Part shown: positions 35,124 through 43,039 of the stretch, piece after piece
How the letters are laid out: each line of letters begins with the position of its first letter
Position numbering within the stretch: position 1 is the first letter of the stretch
Assembly: GCF_000473325.1 (NCBI RefSeq)
Contig: NZ_AXBI01000001.1
Coordinates: 206,811-270,810 of the forward strand
Direction of reading: 5' to 3'
Source of the DNA: Leisingera caerulea DSM 24564
Lineage (GTDB): Bacteria > Pseudomonadota > Alphaproteobacteria > Rhodobacterales > Rhodobacteraceae
DNA length: 64,000 nucleotides
Translations under genes and position numbers: made by a program
The notes under the pieces: model-generated
Databases searched by the model: none
The model's input: the letters and a program-made list of their open reading frames with translations, nothing else
Told to the model about the DNA's origin: nothing

Positions 35124-36332
35124 ATGACGGCACAAATCGAACCCGCTATCGGGATGCCGCCAGGGGCAGATGTCTTTGACGATCTGCTTAAGGATGAAGC
35201 TCGGCTGCGCCAGTCCTTGGACAAGCATATGCGCAACGTCTTCGCTCCGGAAGCGAAGAAAGAGCTTAGACCGTTCACTTCGGGTGAAGTGGCCACGCTG
35301 CTCGGTCTAAGCCAGTCACATCTGCGCAAGCTGCATTTCGACGGCAAGATTCCCGATGTGAATACAGACGGGCGCGGGCACAGGCTCTACACCGGTAAAA
35401 ACATTCAGGACATCCGCCTAGCGATGGCGCGGACAGCAAAGGACCCGCTGCAGTTCCTGCCCGGCCGGGTAGGCAGCGACCATTTGCAGGTGATTGCGGT
35501 TTCGACCTTCAAAGGCGGCTCGGCCAAGACAACCAGTGCCGTTCACCTTGCGCAGCGTTTCGCGCTAAAGGGGTATAGGGTCCTGGCAGTTGACATGGAC
35601 CCGCAGGCGTCGCTTACCACCATGCTGGGTCTCCACCCCGAACTCGATCTGACAGATTCCGGCACAATCTATGACGCCGTGCGGTACCAGGATCCGGCCC
35701 CGATGGAAGATGTGGTCCGAAAAACCTACTTCCAGAACCTCGACCTGGCGCCTGGCGGACTGATCCTGTCGGAATACGAGACAGAGACCCCACATGCGAT
35801 TCGTAAGGGCATACAGCCGCCCTTCTACCTTCGGCTGAAGGCGGCGATCGACCAGGTCGAGGACCGCTATGACGTCGTGTTCATCGACTGTCCGCCGCAG
35901 CTGGGCTTTCTCACCATGTCGGCGCTAGTGGCTGCCACCGGCCTTTTGATTACCGTGATCCCGAATATGATCGACGTGGCCAGCCTCAGCCAGTATCTCA
36001 CAATGGCCACCTCACTTCTAAAAGTGGTGCAGCGCAACGATCAGCGGCTGGACTATGATTTCCAGCGTTATCTCCTGTGCCGCTACGAACCTTCGGACAT
36101 GCCGCAATCGCAGATGGCATCATTCCTCCGGATGCATTTCGGGCAGCGGCTGATGACGGAACCGTTCCTGAAGTCCACTGCAGTTTCCGATGCGGGCCTG
36201 TCACAAAAAACACTCTACGAGGCCAATAGAGCCGAAATGAACCGCGCCACGCTGGAGCGAGCGATGGAATCAGTAAACCACGTGGCGGATGAATTCGAAA
36301 CCGCTGTGCAAGCGGCCTGGGGGAGAAGCTGA
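35124..36332 (+). CDS. repA: RepABC partition ATPase and autorepressor RepA
   Basis: 402 residues. N-terminal DNA-binding part with FTSGEVATLLGLSQSHLRKLHFDGKIP (about 55-81), Walker A box FKGGSAKTTSAVHL (about 130-143), Walker A' VDMDPQASLTTMLG and Walker B VVFIDCPPQLGF. AAGGAGCAGTG precedes ATG 35124. RepA drives plasmid segregation with RepB and represses the operon. The stop overlaps the repB start (TGATG). Confidence 0.96.
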   Translation: MTAQIEPAIGMPPGADVFDDLLKDEARLRQSLDKHMRNVFAPEAKKELRPFTSGEVATLLGLSQSHLRKLHFDGKIPDVNTDGRGHRLYTGKNIQDIRLAMARTAKDPLQFLPGRVGSDHLQVIAVSTFKGGSAKTTSAVHLAQRFALKGYRVLAVDMDPQASLTTMLGLHPELDLTDSGTIYDAVRYQDPAPMEDVVRKTYFQNLDLAPGGLILSEYETETPHAIRKGIQPPFYLRLKAAIDQVEDRYDVVFIDCPPQLGFLTMSALVAATGLLITVIPNMIDVASLSQYLTMATSLLKVVQRNDQRLDYDFQRYLLCRYEPSDMPQSQMASFLRMHFGQRLMTEPFLKSTAVSDAGLSQKTLYEANRAEMNRATLERAMESVNHVADEFETAVQAAWGRS

Positions 36333-37339
36333 TGGCGCGCAAAAACGTCTTTGAAGGGCTGATGGCCGAATTCGGCGCCGAGGCTGAGGAAGCGGCCGCC
36401 CCGGCTGAACGCGATCCTGTCGAAGCCGCCCGCGAGGCGCCCATTCCCCAAGCCTTCCGCCGCGGTCCCGTAGCAGCCCTGGAAAATGACATCCGATCAA
36501 CAGCGCAGCGCAGCGTGCAGGAGATCGATCCGGAGCAGATCGAGGATACCGGCATGCGCGACCGGTTCCAGCTGGACGGTAACGATCTAGAGGAGCTGAA
36601 GCAAAGCATCGGCCAGCACGGCCAGCAAGTGCCGATCCTGCTCCGGCCGCATCCGCGGCTGAGCGGGCGCTACCAGGTCGTCTACGGCCGCCGCCGCCTC
36701 GCCGCGATCAAGCAGCTGGGTATCCCGGTCAAAGCACTGGTGCGCACCCTGTCGGATGAGGAAGCGATCCTTGCCCAGGGCCAGGAGAACAACCACCGTA
36801 AGGATCCTTCCTTCATCGAAAAGGCCGTGTTTGCGGGTGACCTAGAAGAAGCCGGATACGCCCCGGCGGTGATCCGCGAAGCGCTAGCGGTAAGCAAGAG
36901 CCACCTGTCGCACATGCGCAAGGTGCGCCAGGCGATCCCGCGCAATGTGATCGAGTGGATTGGCGAAGCACCGGGTGTTGGCTGGAAACGTTGGCACGCG
37001 CTGGCGGAGAAAGTACTGGAGCATGAAATCGACCCGGCCACTGTGCCGGTGACCGAGGCAGATGCCAAGCTGGAGTCGGCCAAGCGGTTCGACGCTTTTG
37101 CCCGGAGAGTGGAGGCGCAACTGGCGCCTAAGAAGCCCGAAGCCCCTGCCCCGAAACCGGCACGGGCCGTGCGCGCACCGGAAGGCGGCGCCAAGATTGG
37201 AGAGGTTCTTACGACCGGAGGACGCACCATTCTGCGGACACACCCGAAACAACAGGAATTCTCTGAATGGCTTGACCGGCACGGAGAAGAAGCCCTGCTG
37301 CGCCTGCATGCGCAGTGGCAAGAGGAACAGGCGTCCTGA
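36332..37339 (+). CDS. repB: RepABC partition protein RepB (ParB family)
   Basis: 335 residues. ParB-type N-domain: NDLEELKQSIGQHGQQVPILLRPHP, the nucleotide box VVYGRRRLAAIKQLGIPVKALVR and AQGQENNHRKDPSFIEKA; a helix-turn-helix AVIREALAVSKSHLSHMRKVRQAIP follows. It should bind centromere sites; the GTTTACCCGGGTAAAC palindromes at the repC stop and at 39392 are the best candidates. Translationally coupled to repA. Confidence 0.96.
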   Translation: MARKNVFEGLMAEFGAEAEEAAAPAERDPVEAAREAPIPQAFRRGPVAALENDIRSTAQRSVQEIDPEQIEDTGMRDRFQLDGNDLEELKQSIGQHGQQVPILLRPHPRLSGRYQVVYGRRRLAAIKQLGIPVKALVRTLSDEEAILAQGQENNHRKDPSFIEKAVFAGDLEEAGYAPAVIREALAVSKSHLSHMRKVRQAIPRNVIEWIGEAPGVGWKRWHALAEKVLEHEIDPATVPVTEADAKLESAKRFDAFARRVEAQLAPKKPEAPAPKPARAVRAPEGGAKIGEVLTTGGRTILRTHPKQQEFSEWLDRHGEEALLRLHAQWQEEQAS

Positions 37340-37396
37340 AAAGGGCGCCCGAGGCATAACAGGCAACACCAGCAAGGAGGCACAATACAGGAGACC

Positions 37397-37450
37397 AAAA
37401 AAGAGAAGCTCCCCAAGACCGTAATCCCAGAGAGCCCCATCTATGTTTGC
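37397..37450 (-). ncRNA. Counter-transcribed RNA of the repABC replicon (incompatibility RNA)
   Basis: In the repB-repC gap, the minus strand has a -35 TTGACA (complement of 37481-37486), an 18-nt spacer and a -10 TACATC (37457-37462). The following RNA of about 54 nt can fold its end into GCUCUCU paired with GGGGAGC, followed by UUCUCUUUUUU (37397-37402 on the plus strand is the A run). This matches the small antisense RNA that limits repC translation in repABC plasmids. Exact ends are estimated. Confidence 0.75.
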
Positions 37451-37587
37451 ACCTAAGATGTACCCCGCTCTCTTCTGAACTGTCAACAACAACCCATCCG
37501 GTTGACAGGTAACTTGTGCCAAAAATTGCCGTTAGGCAGGGTACAGGAAGGATAAGGTGTGGCTTCCAGGTCCCTCGTGAAGAGCAG

Positions 37588-38751
37588 ATGGCATTTAAAA
37601 AGCTTATTCCGGCAACCGGGGTCCCTTCCCCGGCCGATCTCCCATGCCTGGACGGCAGCGATCCACGGCAAATGTTTTGGGACGTGATCACTAATCTCAA
37701 AGCAGCCAAGGACACCTTCAACCTCAAGGACCGGCATTTCAGCCTGCTGCAAGCACTGGTCTCTTTCGTCCGCGAGCGCGGGGCAACCGGCACCTGGGTG
37801 GTGTTTGCCTCGAACGAAAAGCTTTGCGAGCGAGCCAATTGCATGGGAGAGCGCACAATGCGACGCCAGATTGCCCGGTTGCTCGAGATCGGCCTTCTGC
37901 GCCGAACTCAATCCCCCAACGGCAAACGCTACGTGCACCGCGCCCGCGACGGCAGCATTTTGCAGGCCTATGGCTTTGATCTGGGTCCGCTTCTAGAACG
38001 CGCTAGGGAGATCGCAGCGCTTGCGGCAGAGGCCGAAGAAGAGGCCGTGCGCGTCCGCCTGCTGCGCGACCGCCTTTCCACGCTGCGGCGACAGTGGCCC
38101 ATTGGTTCGGAAGAAGACAACATCATCCGCCTCGCTCTTCGCCGCCGCCTAAACCGTGTTGAACTGGAGGCCCTCATTGGGCGGTTCACACCCTCGGATG
38201 ATACCCCTCCCCCGCCCTGCTCCGAGTCCGTGTCTGGTAGCGAAGACCTGCTTGAGGCTGAAGTTTTGTCCCCCGATGACAGTCAAAATGTCCGCCACCA
38301 TCAGAGATCAATACAGAAAAAAATTGAATCTGAAGAGTCCAAGGTCGAAGCTGAAACACTTGGCAAAGCAAAAAAAACTAAGACAGGCCACAAGGATGTA
38401 CCTTCGCTCACGATGGCTGACGTCTTAGCAGCTTGTCCCGAGGCTTTAAGTTTCGCACAGTCACCAGTACGGAATTGGGTAGATTTACATCAGTTGTCGC
38501 GATTTCTCGCGCCAATGCTCGGGTTGAGCCGAAACGTATTGGACAGCGCCGAGCGGGAATTGGGGCAGGGAGGCTTGACTTTGACTCTTTTGGCTATGAC
38601 ACAAATGCACAAGAACATTCGATCTCCTGGTGCCTATCTGCGAAGCCTTACTAACGGTTCTGCAACTGGCCGCTTCGATCCAGTTCGGTTGATCCAGAAC
38701 CTTACCAAGAAAGTGGGCAACTGTTCATCCCTTGATGGTTTACCCGGGTAA
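37588..38751 (+). CDS. repC: RepABC replication initiator RepC
   Basis: 387 residues from ATG 37588 (MAFKKLIPATGVPSPADL); the frame is open from a GTG at 37516, inside the antisense RNA control region, so the later start is preferred. Typical RepC blocks: KDTFNLKDRHFSLLQALVSFVRERG, ASNEKLCERANCMGERTMRRQIARLLEIGLLRRTQSPNGKRY (DNA-binding winged helix), FGFDLGPLL-like AYGFDLGPLLERA, and the C-terminal GAYLRSLT. The origin is expected inside the gene; the middle (about 38280-38400) is markedly AT/A-rich. The stop codon TAA lies within a parS-like palindrome. Confidence 0.95.
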   Translation: MAFKKLIPATGVPSPADLPCLDGSDPRQMFWDVITNLKAAKDTFNLKDRHFSLLQALVSFVRERGATGTWVVFASNEKLCERANCMGERTMRRQIARLLEIGLLRRTQSPNGKRYVHRARDGSILQAYGFDLGPLLERAREIAALAAEAEEEAVRVRLLRDRLSTLRRQWPIGSEEDNIIRLALRRRLNRVELEALIGRFTPSDDTPPPPCSESVSGSEDLLEAEVLSPDDSQNVRHHQRSIQKKIESEESKVEAETLGKAKKTKTGHKDVPSLTMADVLAACPEALSFAQSPVRNWVDLHQLSRFLAPMLGLSRNVLDSAERELGQGGLTLTLLAMTQMHKNIRSPGAYLRSLTNGSATGRFDPVRLIQNLTKKVGNCSSLDGLPG

Positions 38752-38759
38752 ACCATCAA
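38732..38759. promoter_or_regulatory. parS: Candidate parS palindrome 1, overlapping the repC stop codon
   Basis: A 28-bp perfect palindrome with the arm TTGATGGTTTACCC (38732-38745). Its centre, GTTTACCCGGGTAAAC, recurs at 39392-39407. It has the GTT-N10-AAC frame of repABC centromere sites. The last codons and TAA stop of repC lie within it. Confidence 0.75.
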
Positions 38760-38791
38760 TAATATTCCGGTTTGCCTTGCCTACTGAACGA

Positions 38792-39208
38792 CTACCGGCT
38801 GGCGCCGGTAGGATCGGCAATGTGATTTTCCAGGTACTGAAGTACGATGTCTTCGGTGATGGCGCCGTTGGTGGTTGAAAAATACCCGCGGCCCCAGAAC
38901 CGGCAGCCCCAGTAGCGCCTGCGGATCGCGGGGAATTCCCGTTGCACCCGGTAAGACGAACGGCCCTTCATCTTGCGCACCAGATCGGAGATGGCGAGTT
39001 TCGGCGGTACCGACACGAACATATGCACATGGTCGCTCGACAGCACCCCGCGCAAGATGGCGACCCCGTTCTCAGCGCAAACCTGGCGGCAGATGTCGTG
39101 CACACGCAGGCGCAATGCCCCGCGCAGCACTTTGTAGCGGTATTTGGTCGACCAGACGATATGGTAGCGGTGGTAGAAAACGCAGTGTTTGCCGGTGTCA
39201 TATTGCAT
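38792..39208 (-). CDS. tnpA: IS200-type TnpA, Y1 HUH transposase
   Basis: 138 residues. The HUH pair is H60-V-H62 in VLSSDHVHMFVSVPP; the catalytic Tyr is probably Y125 in EDIVLQYLENHI. The typical opening HCVFYHRYHIVWSTKYRYKVL is present. The ribosome site GGAGGG lies 7 nt before the start and is part of a long hairpin (39208-39273), which would keep translation low. Confidence 0.93.
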   Translation of the reverse strand: MQYDTGKHCVFYHRYHIVWSTKYRYKVLRGALRLRVHDICRQVCAENGVAILRGVLSSDHVHMFVSVPPKLAISDLVRKMKGRSSYRVQREFPAIRRRYWGCRFWGRGYFSTTNGAITEDIVLQYLENHIADPTGASR

Positions 39209-39273
39209 GCACTTACCCTCCGGAAAATGAGCCTTCGACCCGGCTGCGGCTCATTTTCCGGAGGGTAAGTGCA
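39208..39273. repeat. 26-bp-arm perfect inverted repeat over the tnpA start
   Basis: Arms 39208-39233 and 39248-39273 are perfectly complementary, loop 14 nt. The arm next to the gene holds the Shine-Dalgarno GGAGGG and the last base of the arm reaches the start codon, so the mRNA hairpin hides the ribosome site. Comparable 5' hairpins repress IS200 translation. Confidence 0.85.
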
Positions 39274-39390
39274 TAACAGGATTCTTTCACGCTAAAGCGC
39301 TTCCGGCTGGAAGCCGGAGGGTTTGCTCCAGAGAGTGGATACTAAAAACCGCTAAACCACTCTGTCTCAGGTACGGTAAGTCCACAAAAG

Positions 39391-39408
39391 GGTTTACCCG
39401 GGTAAACC
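39391..39408. promoter_or_regulatory. parS: Candidate parS palindrome 2
   Basis: GGTTTACCCGGGTAAACC, an 18-bp perfect palindrome, identical in its whole length to the centre of the palindrome at the repC stop. It lies beyond the IS200 element, so the two centromere-like sites now stand about 650 bp apart. Confidence 0.75.
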
Positions 39409-39485
39409 GGAAAGGCGGTGTGACGTAAGTTCAGTCGATATGTACACTCTCACGTGAAAGCGTTCAGGTCGCTTGAAAGCGACTT

Positions 39486-40518
39486 TGTTGAGCTAGGTGT
39501 TTAATCCCACAGCTTGATGGTGCGATCCATTCTGTGGAAGAGAAGGAAGCACTATGGGACAAGTTCGTCACAGCGGCGCCACGACTAAGCACGCCTATCC
39601 GAGCTGCAATAAAACGATCGCAAACTTCGACGGCGGCATTGAGCCGAGTACTCGATATCAACCCGAAGACGGTCGCGAATTGGCACAAGTGCGAGACGGT
39701 CGAGGATCGCAAGACCGATCCGACTGAACCTCGCTCGACCTTTCTCAACGAGGCTTAGGAGGCTATGGTGGTAGCTTTCCGGCGGCGCACGCTCCTTCCT
39801 ATGGATGATTGTCTTATGCCTTCCAGCCCTCGATCCCGCACCTGACCCGGACAGCGCTGCACCACTGCGTTCAGCAGAATGGCATCTCACGGCTACCGGA
39901 TGTAGGGGGACAAACCCAAGCGTCAGTGCATTAATCTTTACGCCATCGGCTTCTTTCACATGGACATCGCAGATATTACAGACCGCCAGGATAAGCTCCA
40001 TCTCTTCATTGCTATCGGCAAGACCAACAACTTAACGGCCGCCCAACTGGTCGAGAAAGCCGTCAAGCGGACGGAATGTGAAATCCTGGAACACCTGTTC
40101 GAGGTAATCCCTTACCGAATCCACGCGATCCTGACCGACAACGGGGTTTAGTTCTCCGACCAGACCGTAGCCACAACACGATCAATTCCCAGCATATGCG
40201 CTTTGACATGTTGTGCGAAGCGAACGGGAGCGAGCACCGGCAGACCAAACCCACCATCCGTAGACAAATGGTCAAGTCGAGCGGATGAACCGAACAGTCA
40301 AGGACGCCACCGTCAAACGCTCCCACTGCGACAGCCACGATCAACTTTTCACCCTCTTCGCCGATTTCATGGCCGCTTTTAACTTCGCCCAAAGGCTCAA
40401 GAGCCTTAGCGGGCTCAAGCCCTACGAATACAACTGCAAAGTCTGGACTTTAGAACCAGGCAGTTTCATTGCCGATCCGATCCACCAGATATCCGGACTG
40501 AACACCTAGCTACCAACA
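39486..40518 (+). pseudogene. Degenerate IS481-family element and transposase
   Basis: Pieces of one IS481-type transposase lie in order in different frames: an N-terminal part at 39534-39758 (STPIRAAIKRSQTSTAALSRVL and KTVANWHKCETVEDRK), an in-frame stop, AMVVAFRRRTLLPMDDCL, then FHMDIADITDRQDKLHLFIAIG, EVIPYRIHAILTDNGV (with a catalytic Asp) and, from 40285, MNRTVKDATVKR and DFMAAFNFAQRLKSLSGLKPYEY. Decayed ends remain: TGTTGAGCTAGGTGTTTAAT at 39486 against the complement of GAACACCTAGCTACCAACA ending at 40518. Multiple frameshifts rule out activity. Confidence 0.85.
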
Positions 40519-40646
40519 CAACCGAATTGCCGCATATAACTACAGTTATGAAGCCAAAACCTTCGGTAAGATCTCTTTTGGAACAAATTCGATAGGACAG
40601 GTTCCAAAGGTCTAGGGCAGGGGGCATCCTGTGTTTGCGGCTCGTC

Positions 40647-41549
40647 CTATTCGGGCCGCTCGGCCGGAATCAGGCCCTGGGTCTTGGCGCGGTCCAGCAG
40701 CATCTTGACGGAAGACACAGACCATTTTGCCCGCCCACGCGGTGTCCGCTCGCGCATGGCCTCCAGCCGGTCTGCAATCTGCTGCAGCGTGATGTCCGGA
40801 GCCGAGCCTGCAATGGCGGCAACAATCGTCATCAGCCGGTCATCGGGCTCCCTGCGCCGGGCGCGCTCAAGGACATGGCTTTCCAGGAAACCTTCGCGGA
40901 CATAGCGTTTCGCCGCGCGGATCAGTCTTTCCCGAGACCATTTCCGCGCGCCGGATGGAAGCCGGGCATTGATGATCCGAACCACGTCGTCCCACGGCAG
41001 GTCGGGCCGCAGGCGGCGCACCTCAGGAACCCAGTCCTGCGCGCTTTCCTCCAGCCGCCGGAACAGGGCCTCATCACGGGCAGCCTGTACTTTTCGGAGG
41101 GCGGTGGGGTCCTTGCTGCGTAGTCCGGGATTGCCACCGATCCGGCCCTTCGCCCGCGCCGATTTCAGACCGACCAAGGTGCGCTCCCGGATCAGCGCGC
41201 GTTCCAGTTCTGCCGCGGCGCCCAGCACCTGGAGGGTGAATTTTCCCTGTGGGCTGGAGGTATCGACCGGGTCGCGTAGGGACTTAAAGTGGACGCCTTT
41301 GGCCTCCAGCCCCTCAATCACCTCCAACAAGTGGGAGAGCGAACGGGCAAGCCGGTCCAGTCGAACGACTACCAACGTATCACCTGGGCGGAGCGTTTCA
41401 AAAAGTCGGTTCAGGACCGGTCGCGTCCGATCGCCGCCGGACGCCTGTTCCTGATGCACCCGTGCGCAACCCGCAGCCCGGAGATCTTCAGCCTGGGCAG
41501 TGGTGGATTGGTCATCGGTAGAGACACGGGCATAGCCGATGAAGGGCAT
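40647..41549 (-). CDS. Serine recombinase (resolvase/invertase family)
   Basis: 300 residues. The resolvase domain spans about 1-140, with the nucleophile Ser10 in GYARVSTDDQ, VVRLDRLARSLSHLLEVI and LQVLGAAAELERALIRERT. The C-terminal half is longer than in Tn3 resolvases and holds two HTH-like stretches (LPWDDVVRIINARLPSGARKWSRERLIRAAKRY; DITLQQIADRLEAMRERTP). It could be a plasmid multimer resolvase. The gap to the divergent gene at 41822 may hold its recombination site; a small palindrome CAATT-TTC-AATTG is visible there at about 41607-41619. Confidence 0.9.
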   Translation of the reverse strand: MPFIGYARVSTDDQSTTAQAEDLRAAGCARVHQEQASGGDRTRPVLNRLFETLRPGDTLVVVRLDRLARSLSHLLEVIEGLEAKGVHFKSLRDPVDTSSPQGKFTLQVLGAAAELERALIRERTLVGLKSARAKGRIGGNPGLRSKDPTALRKVQAARDEALFRRLEESAQDWVPEVRRLRPDLPWDDVVRIINARLPSGARKWSRERLIRAAKRYVREGFLESHVLERARRREPDDRLMTIVAAIAGSAPDITLQQIADRLEAMRERTPRGRAKWSVSSVKMLLDRAKTQGLIPAERPE

Positions 41550-41793
41550 GGTGGATTCTTGAAGCTGTCTATTCGCGATCGTTCACAAGTTTGCCTGATC
41601 CGGAACAATTTTCAATTGAATATATCTCTATTAAACGGAGGTTTGAAGACGCGTGCGATTTTCAACCATTCGCCCGGGCTGCCAGCTGTCCCCCTTGTTT
41701 CCTTGTTCCGGCCGGTGCGGCAGGGGCGGGTGCACCGGCGCTGAGCGCTGTCCCTGCGCAGAGCCAGCCGGGAAAGACGAAATCGCTTGAGTA

Positions 41794-41821
41794 ATGTGCA
41801 AAATGACTACAATTTGCACAT
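41794..41821 (+). promoter_or_regulatory. Inverted-repeat operator touching the start of the DUF1612-like gene
   Basis: Arms ATGTGCAAA (41794-41802) and TTTGCACAT (41813-41821), 10 nt apart, ending at the base before the ATG. There is no ribosome site between them, so the gene may be translated from a leaderless mRNA or use a weak site. A self-repressing HTH protein encoded by the gene would fit. Confidence 0.6.
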
Positions 41822-42889
41822 ATGATCCGGACCCTATCTGAAACCAAAGGCAGCGGCACAGATGCCGGAAAAGGCCCCTATGATGGTGAAACCGGGGAGG
41901 AGGACCTGTGGTTCCTGCCCGGACCGCCGGAGGAGGAGCCGGACTTTCTGCCGCCGCTGCCGCGCGCCGAGCCGGATGAGCGGGCGCAGGTCGCCAAGTG
42001 GCAACAGGCGCAGGCGGCGGAGGCGCTGCATCTGGCGCAGACGGCGGCGCGGTTCGGGGCGCTGGATGAGCGGTTGCGGCGCGGGCCCGAAGGCTGGCGC
42101 CACAGGCTGGCGCTTGCAGAGGCGTCCGGGCTCAGCTGGCTGTCCGGCGACCGGATCTCCCCCGACAGGCTGGGGCTGTGGCAGGCGATGCGGGTCAGCG
42201 CGTCCGGCGATGATACCGCGGCGCTGCAGCGCACCGCCTGGGCGTTCCGCCGCCTGTCGGGCGGCCCCGGCCCGGGGGCGGATATCGCCGGGTTTCTGGG
42301 CCGCCATGACGCCCCGGGCGAAGATCCCTTGTCCGGCAGGATCGCCGGGTGGAATGCCATCATGAAAACCGCATCCGCCCTGCATCCGATCGTCCGCGCG
42401 TGCTTTGCCTTTCACCTCTGGCGGATGGCGGGGATCGGGCCAGAGGGCGACGTTCTGGAGGGCGCGGTGATCGCTGCGCGCATGTCGGCCGGCGAAGGGC
42501 AGGGCGGCGCCCTGTTTGCGCCGGTGCTGATGAGCGGGGCAGGGGGGCTGCGCGGCGGCGGCGAGCCGCAGGAGCGGCTGCACCGCTGGCTGCAGGCGGT
42601 GGACCAGGGGGTTCTCCGGGCAATGCGGCATCTGGATCAGCTGGACCAGTGGGAGAGCGACGCTCGCAGCCGCGCCAAATCCCTGTCGGGCCGCACACCG
42701 CCGCGATTGATCGAGGTGTTCCGCAGCTGGCCGCTGGTAACAGCCCCGCTGGCCGAAGAACTGAGCTGCGCCAGCCGCGCCGCGGTGCAAAGGAACATTG
42801 CCTGGTTCGAGGCGAAGAACCTGGTGCAGGAGGTGACGGGGCAGGGGCGTTTCCGCGTCTGGCGGGCGTCCCTGAGCGGCGCGGCCTGA
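41822..42889 (+). CDS. DUF1612/RHE_PE00001-like protein with C-terminal HTH
   Basis: 355 residues, Ala/Gly/Arg-rich. The pattern FGALDERLRRGPEGWRHRLALAEASGLSWL and the following helices resemble the DUF1612 family found on rhizobial and rhodobacteral plasmids; the family is weakly known and I am only moderately sure. The last ~70 residues (PPRLIEVFRSWPLVTAPLAEELSCASRAAVQRNIAWFEAKNLVQEVTGQGRFRVWRA) form a clear winged helix-turn-helix. No signal or membrane segment. Divergent from the serine recombinase gene and provided with a palindrome at its start, so probably an autoregulated DNA-binding protein. Confidence 0.6.
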   Translation: MIRTLSETKGSGTDAGKGPYDGETGEEDLWFLPGPPEEEPDFLPPLPRAEPDERAQVAKWQQAQAAEALHLAQTAARFGALDERLRRGPEGWRHRLALAEASGLSWLSGDRISPDRLGLWQAMRVSASGDDTAALQRTAWAFRRLSGGPGPGADIAGFLGRHDAPGEDPLSGRIAGWNAIMKTASALHPIVRACFAFHLWRMAGIGPEGDVLEGAVIAARMSAGEGQGGALFAPVLMSGAGGLRGGGEPQERLHRWLQAVDQGVLRAMRHLDQLDQWESDARSRAKSLSGRTPPRLIEVFRSWPLVTAPLAEELSCASRAAVQRNIAWFEAKNLVQEVTGQGRFRVWRASLSGAA

Positions 42890-43039
42890 GCGGGTTTACG
42901 GGCCGGAGCGCCGCAGCTGCCCAACAGCACCGGATTTGGCTGCGAATTCCCAAGCCGCCGCAATGGCGGGTTTATGCGGCCGGGCAGTGGGGCTGCACTA
43001 TTGCGTTCCTTCGCCTTCTGAAAACCGCTATCGGCAGAT

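Larger units (their letters stand above)
38780..39325 (-). mobile_element. IS200-type element (tnpA only)
   Basis: It contains a single Y1 transposase gene and, as in IS200/IS605 elements, no terminal inverted repeats but a subterminal hairpin at each end: CTACCGGC/GCCGGTAG (38792-38811, overlapping the tnpA stop) and CTTCCGGC/GCCGGAGG (39301-39321). No tnpB is present. The exact cleavage points are not visible, so the borders are approximate. It lies between two identical parS-like palindromes. Confidence 0.8.
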
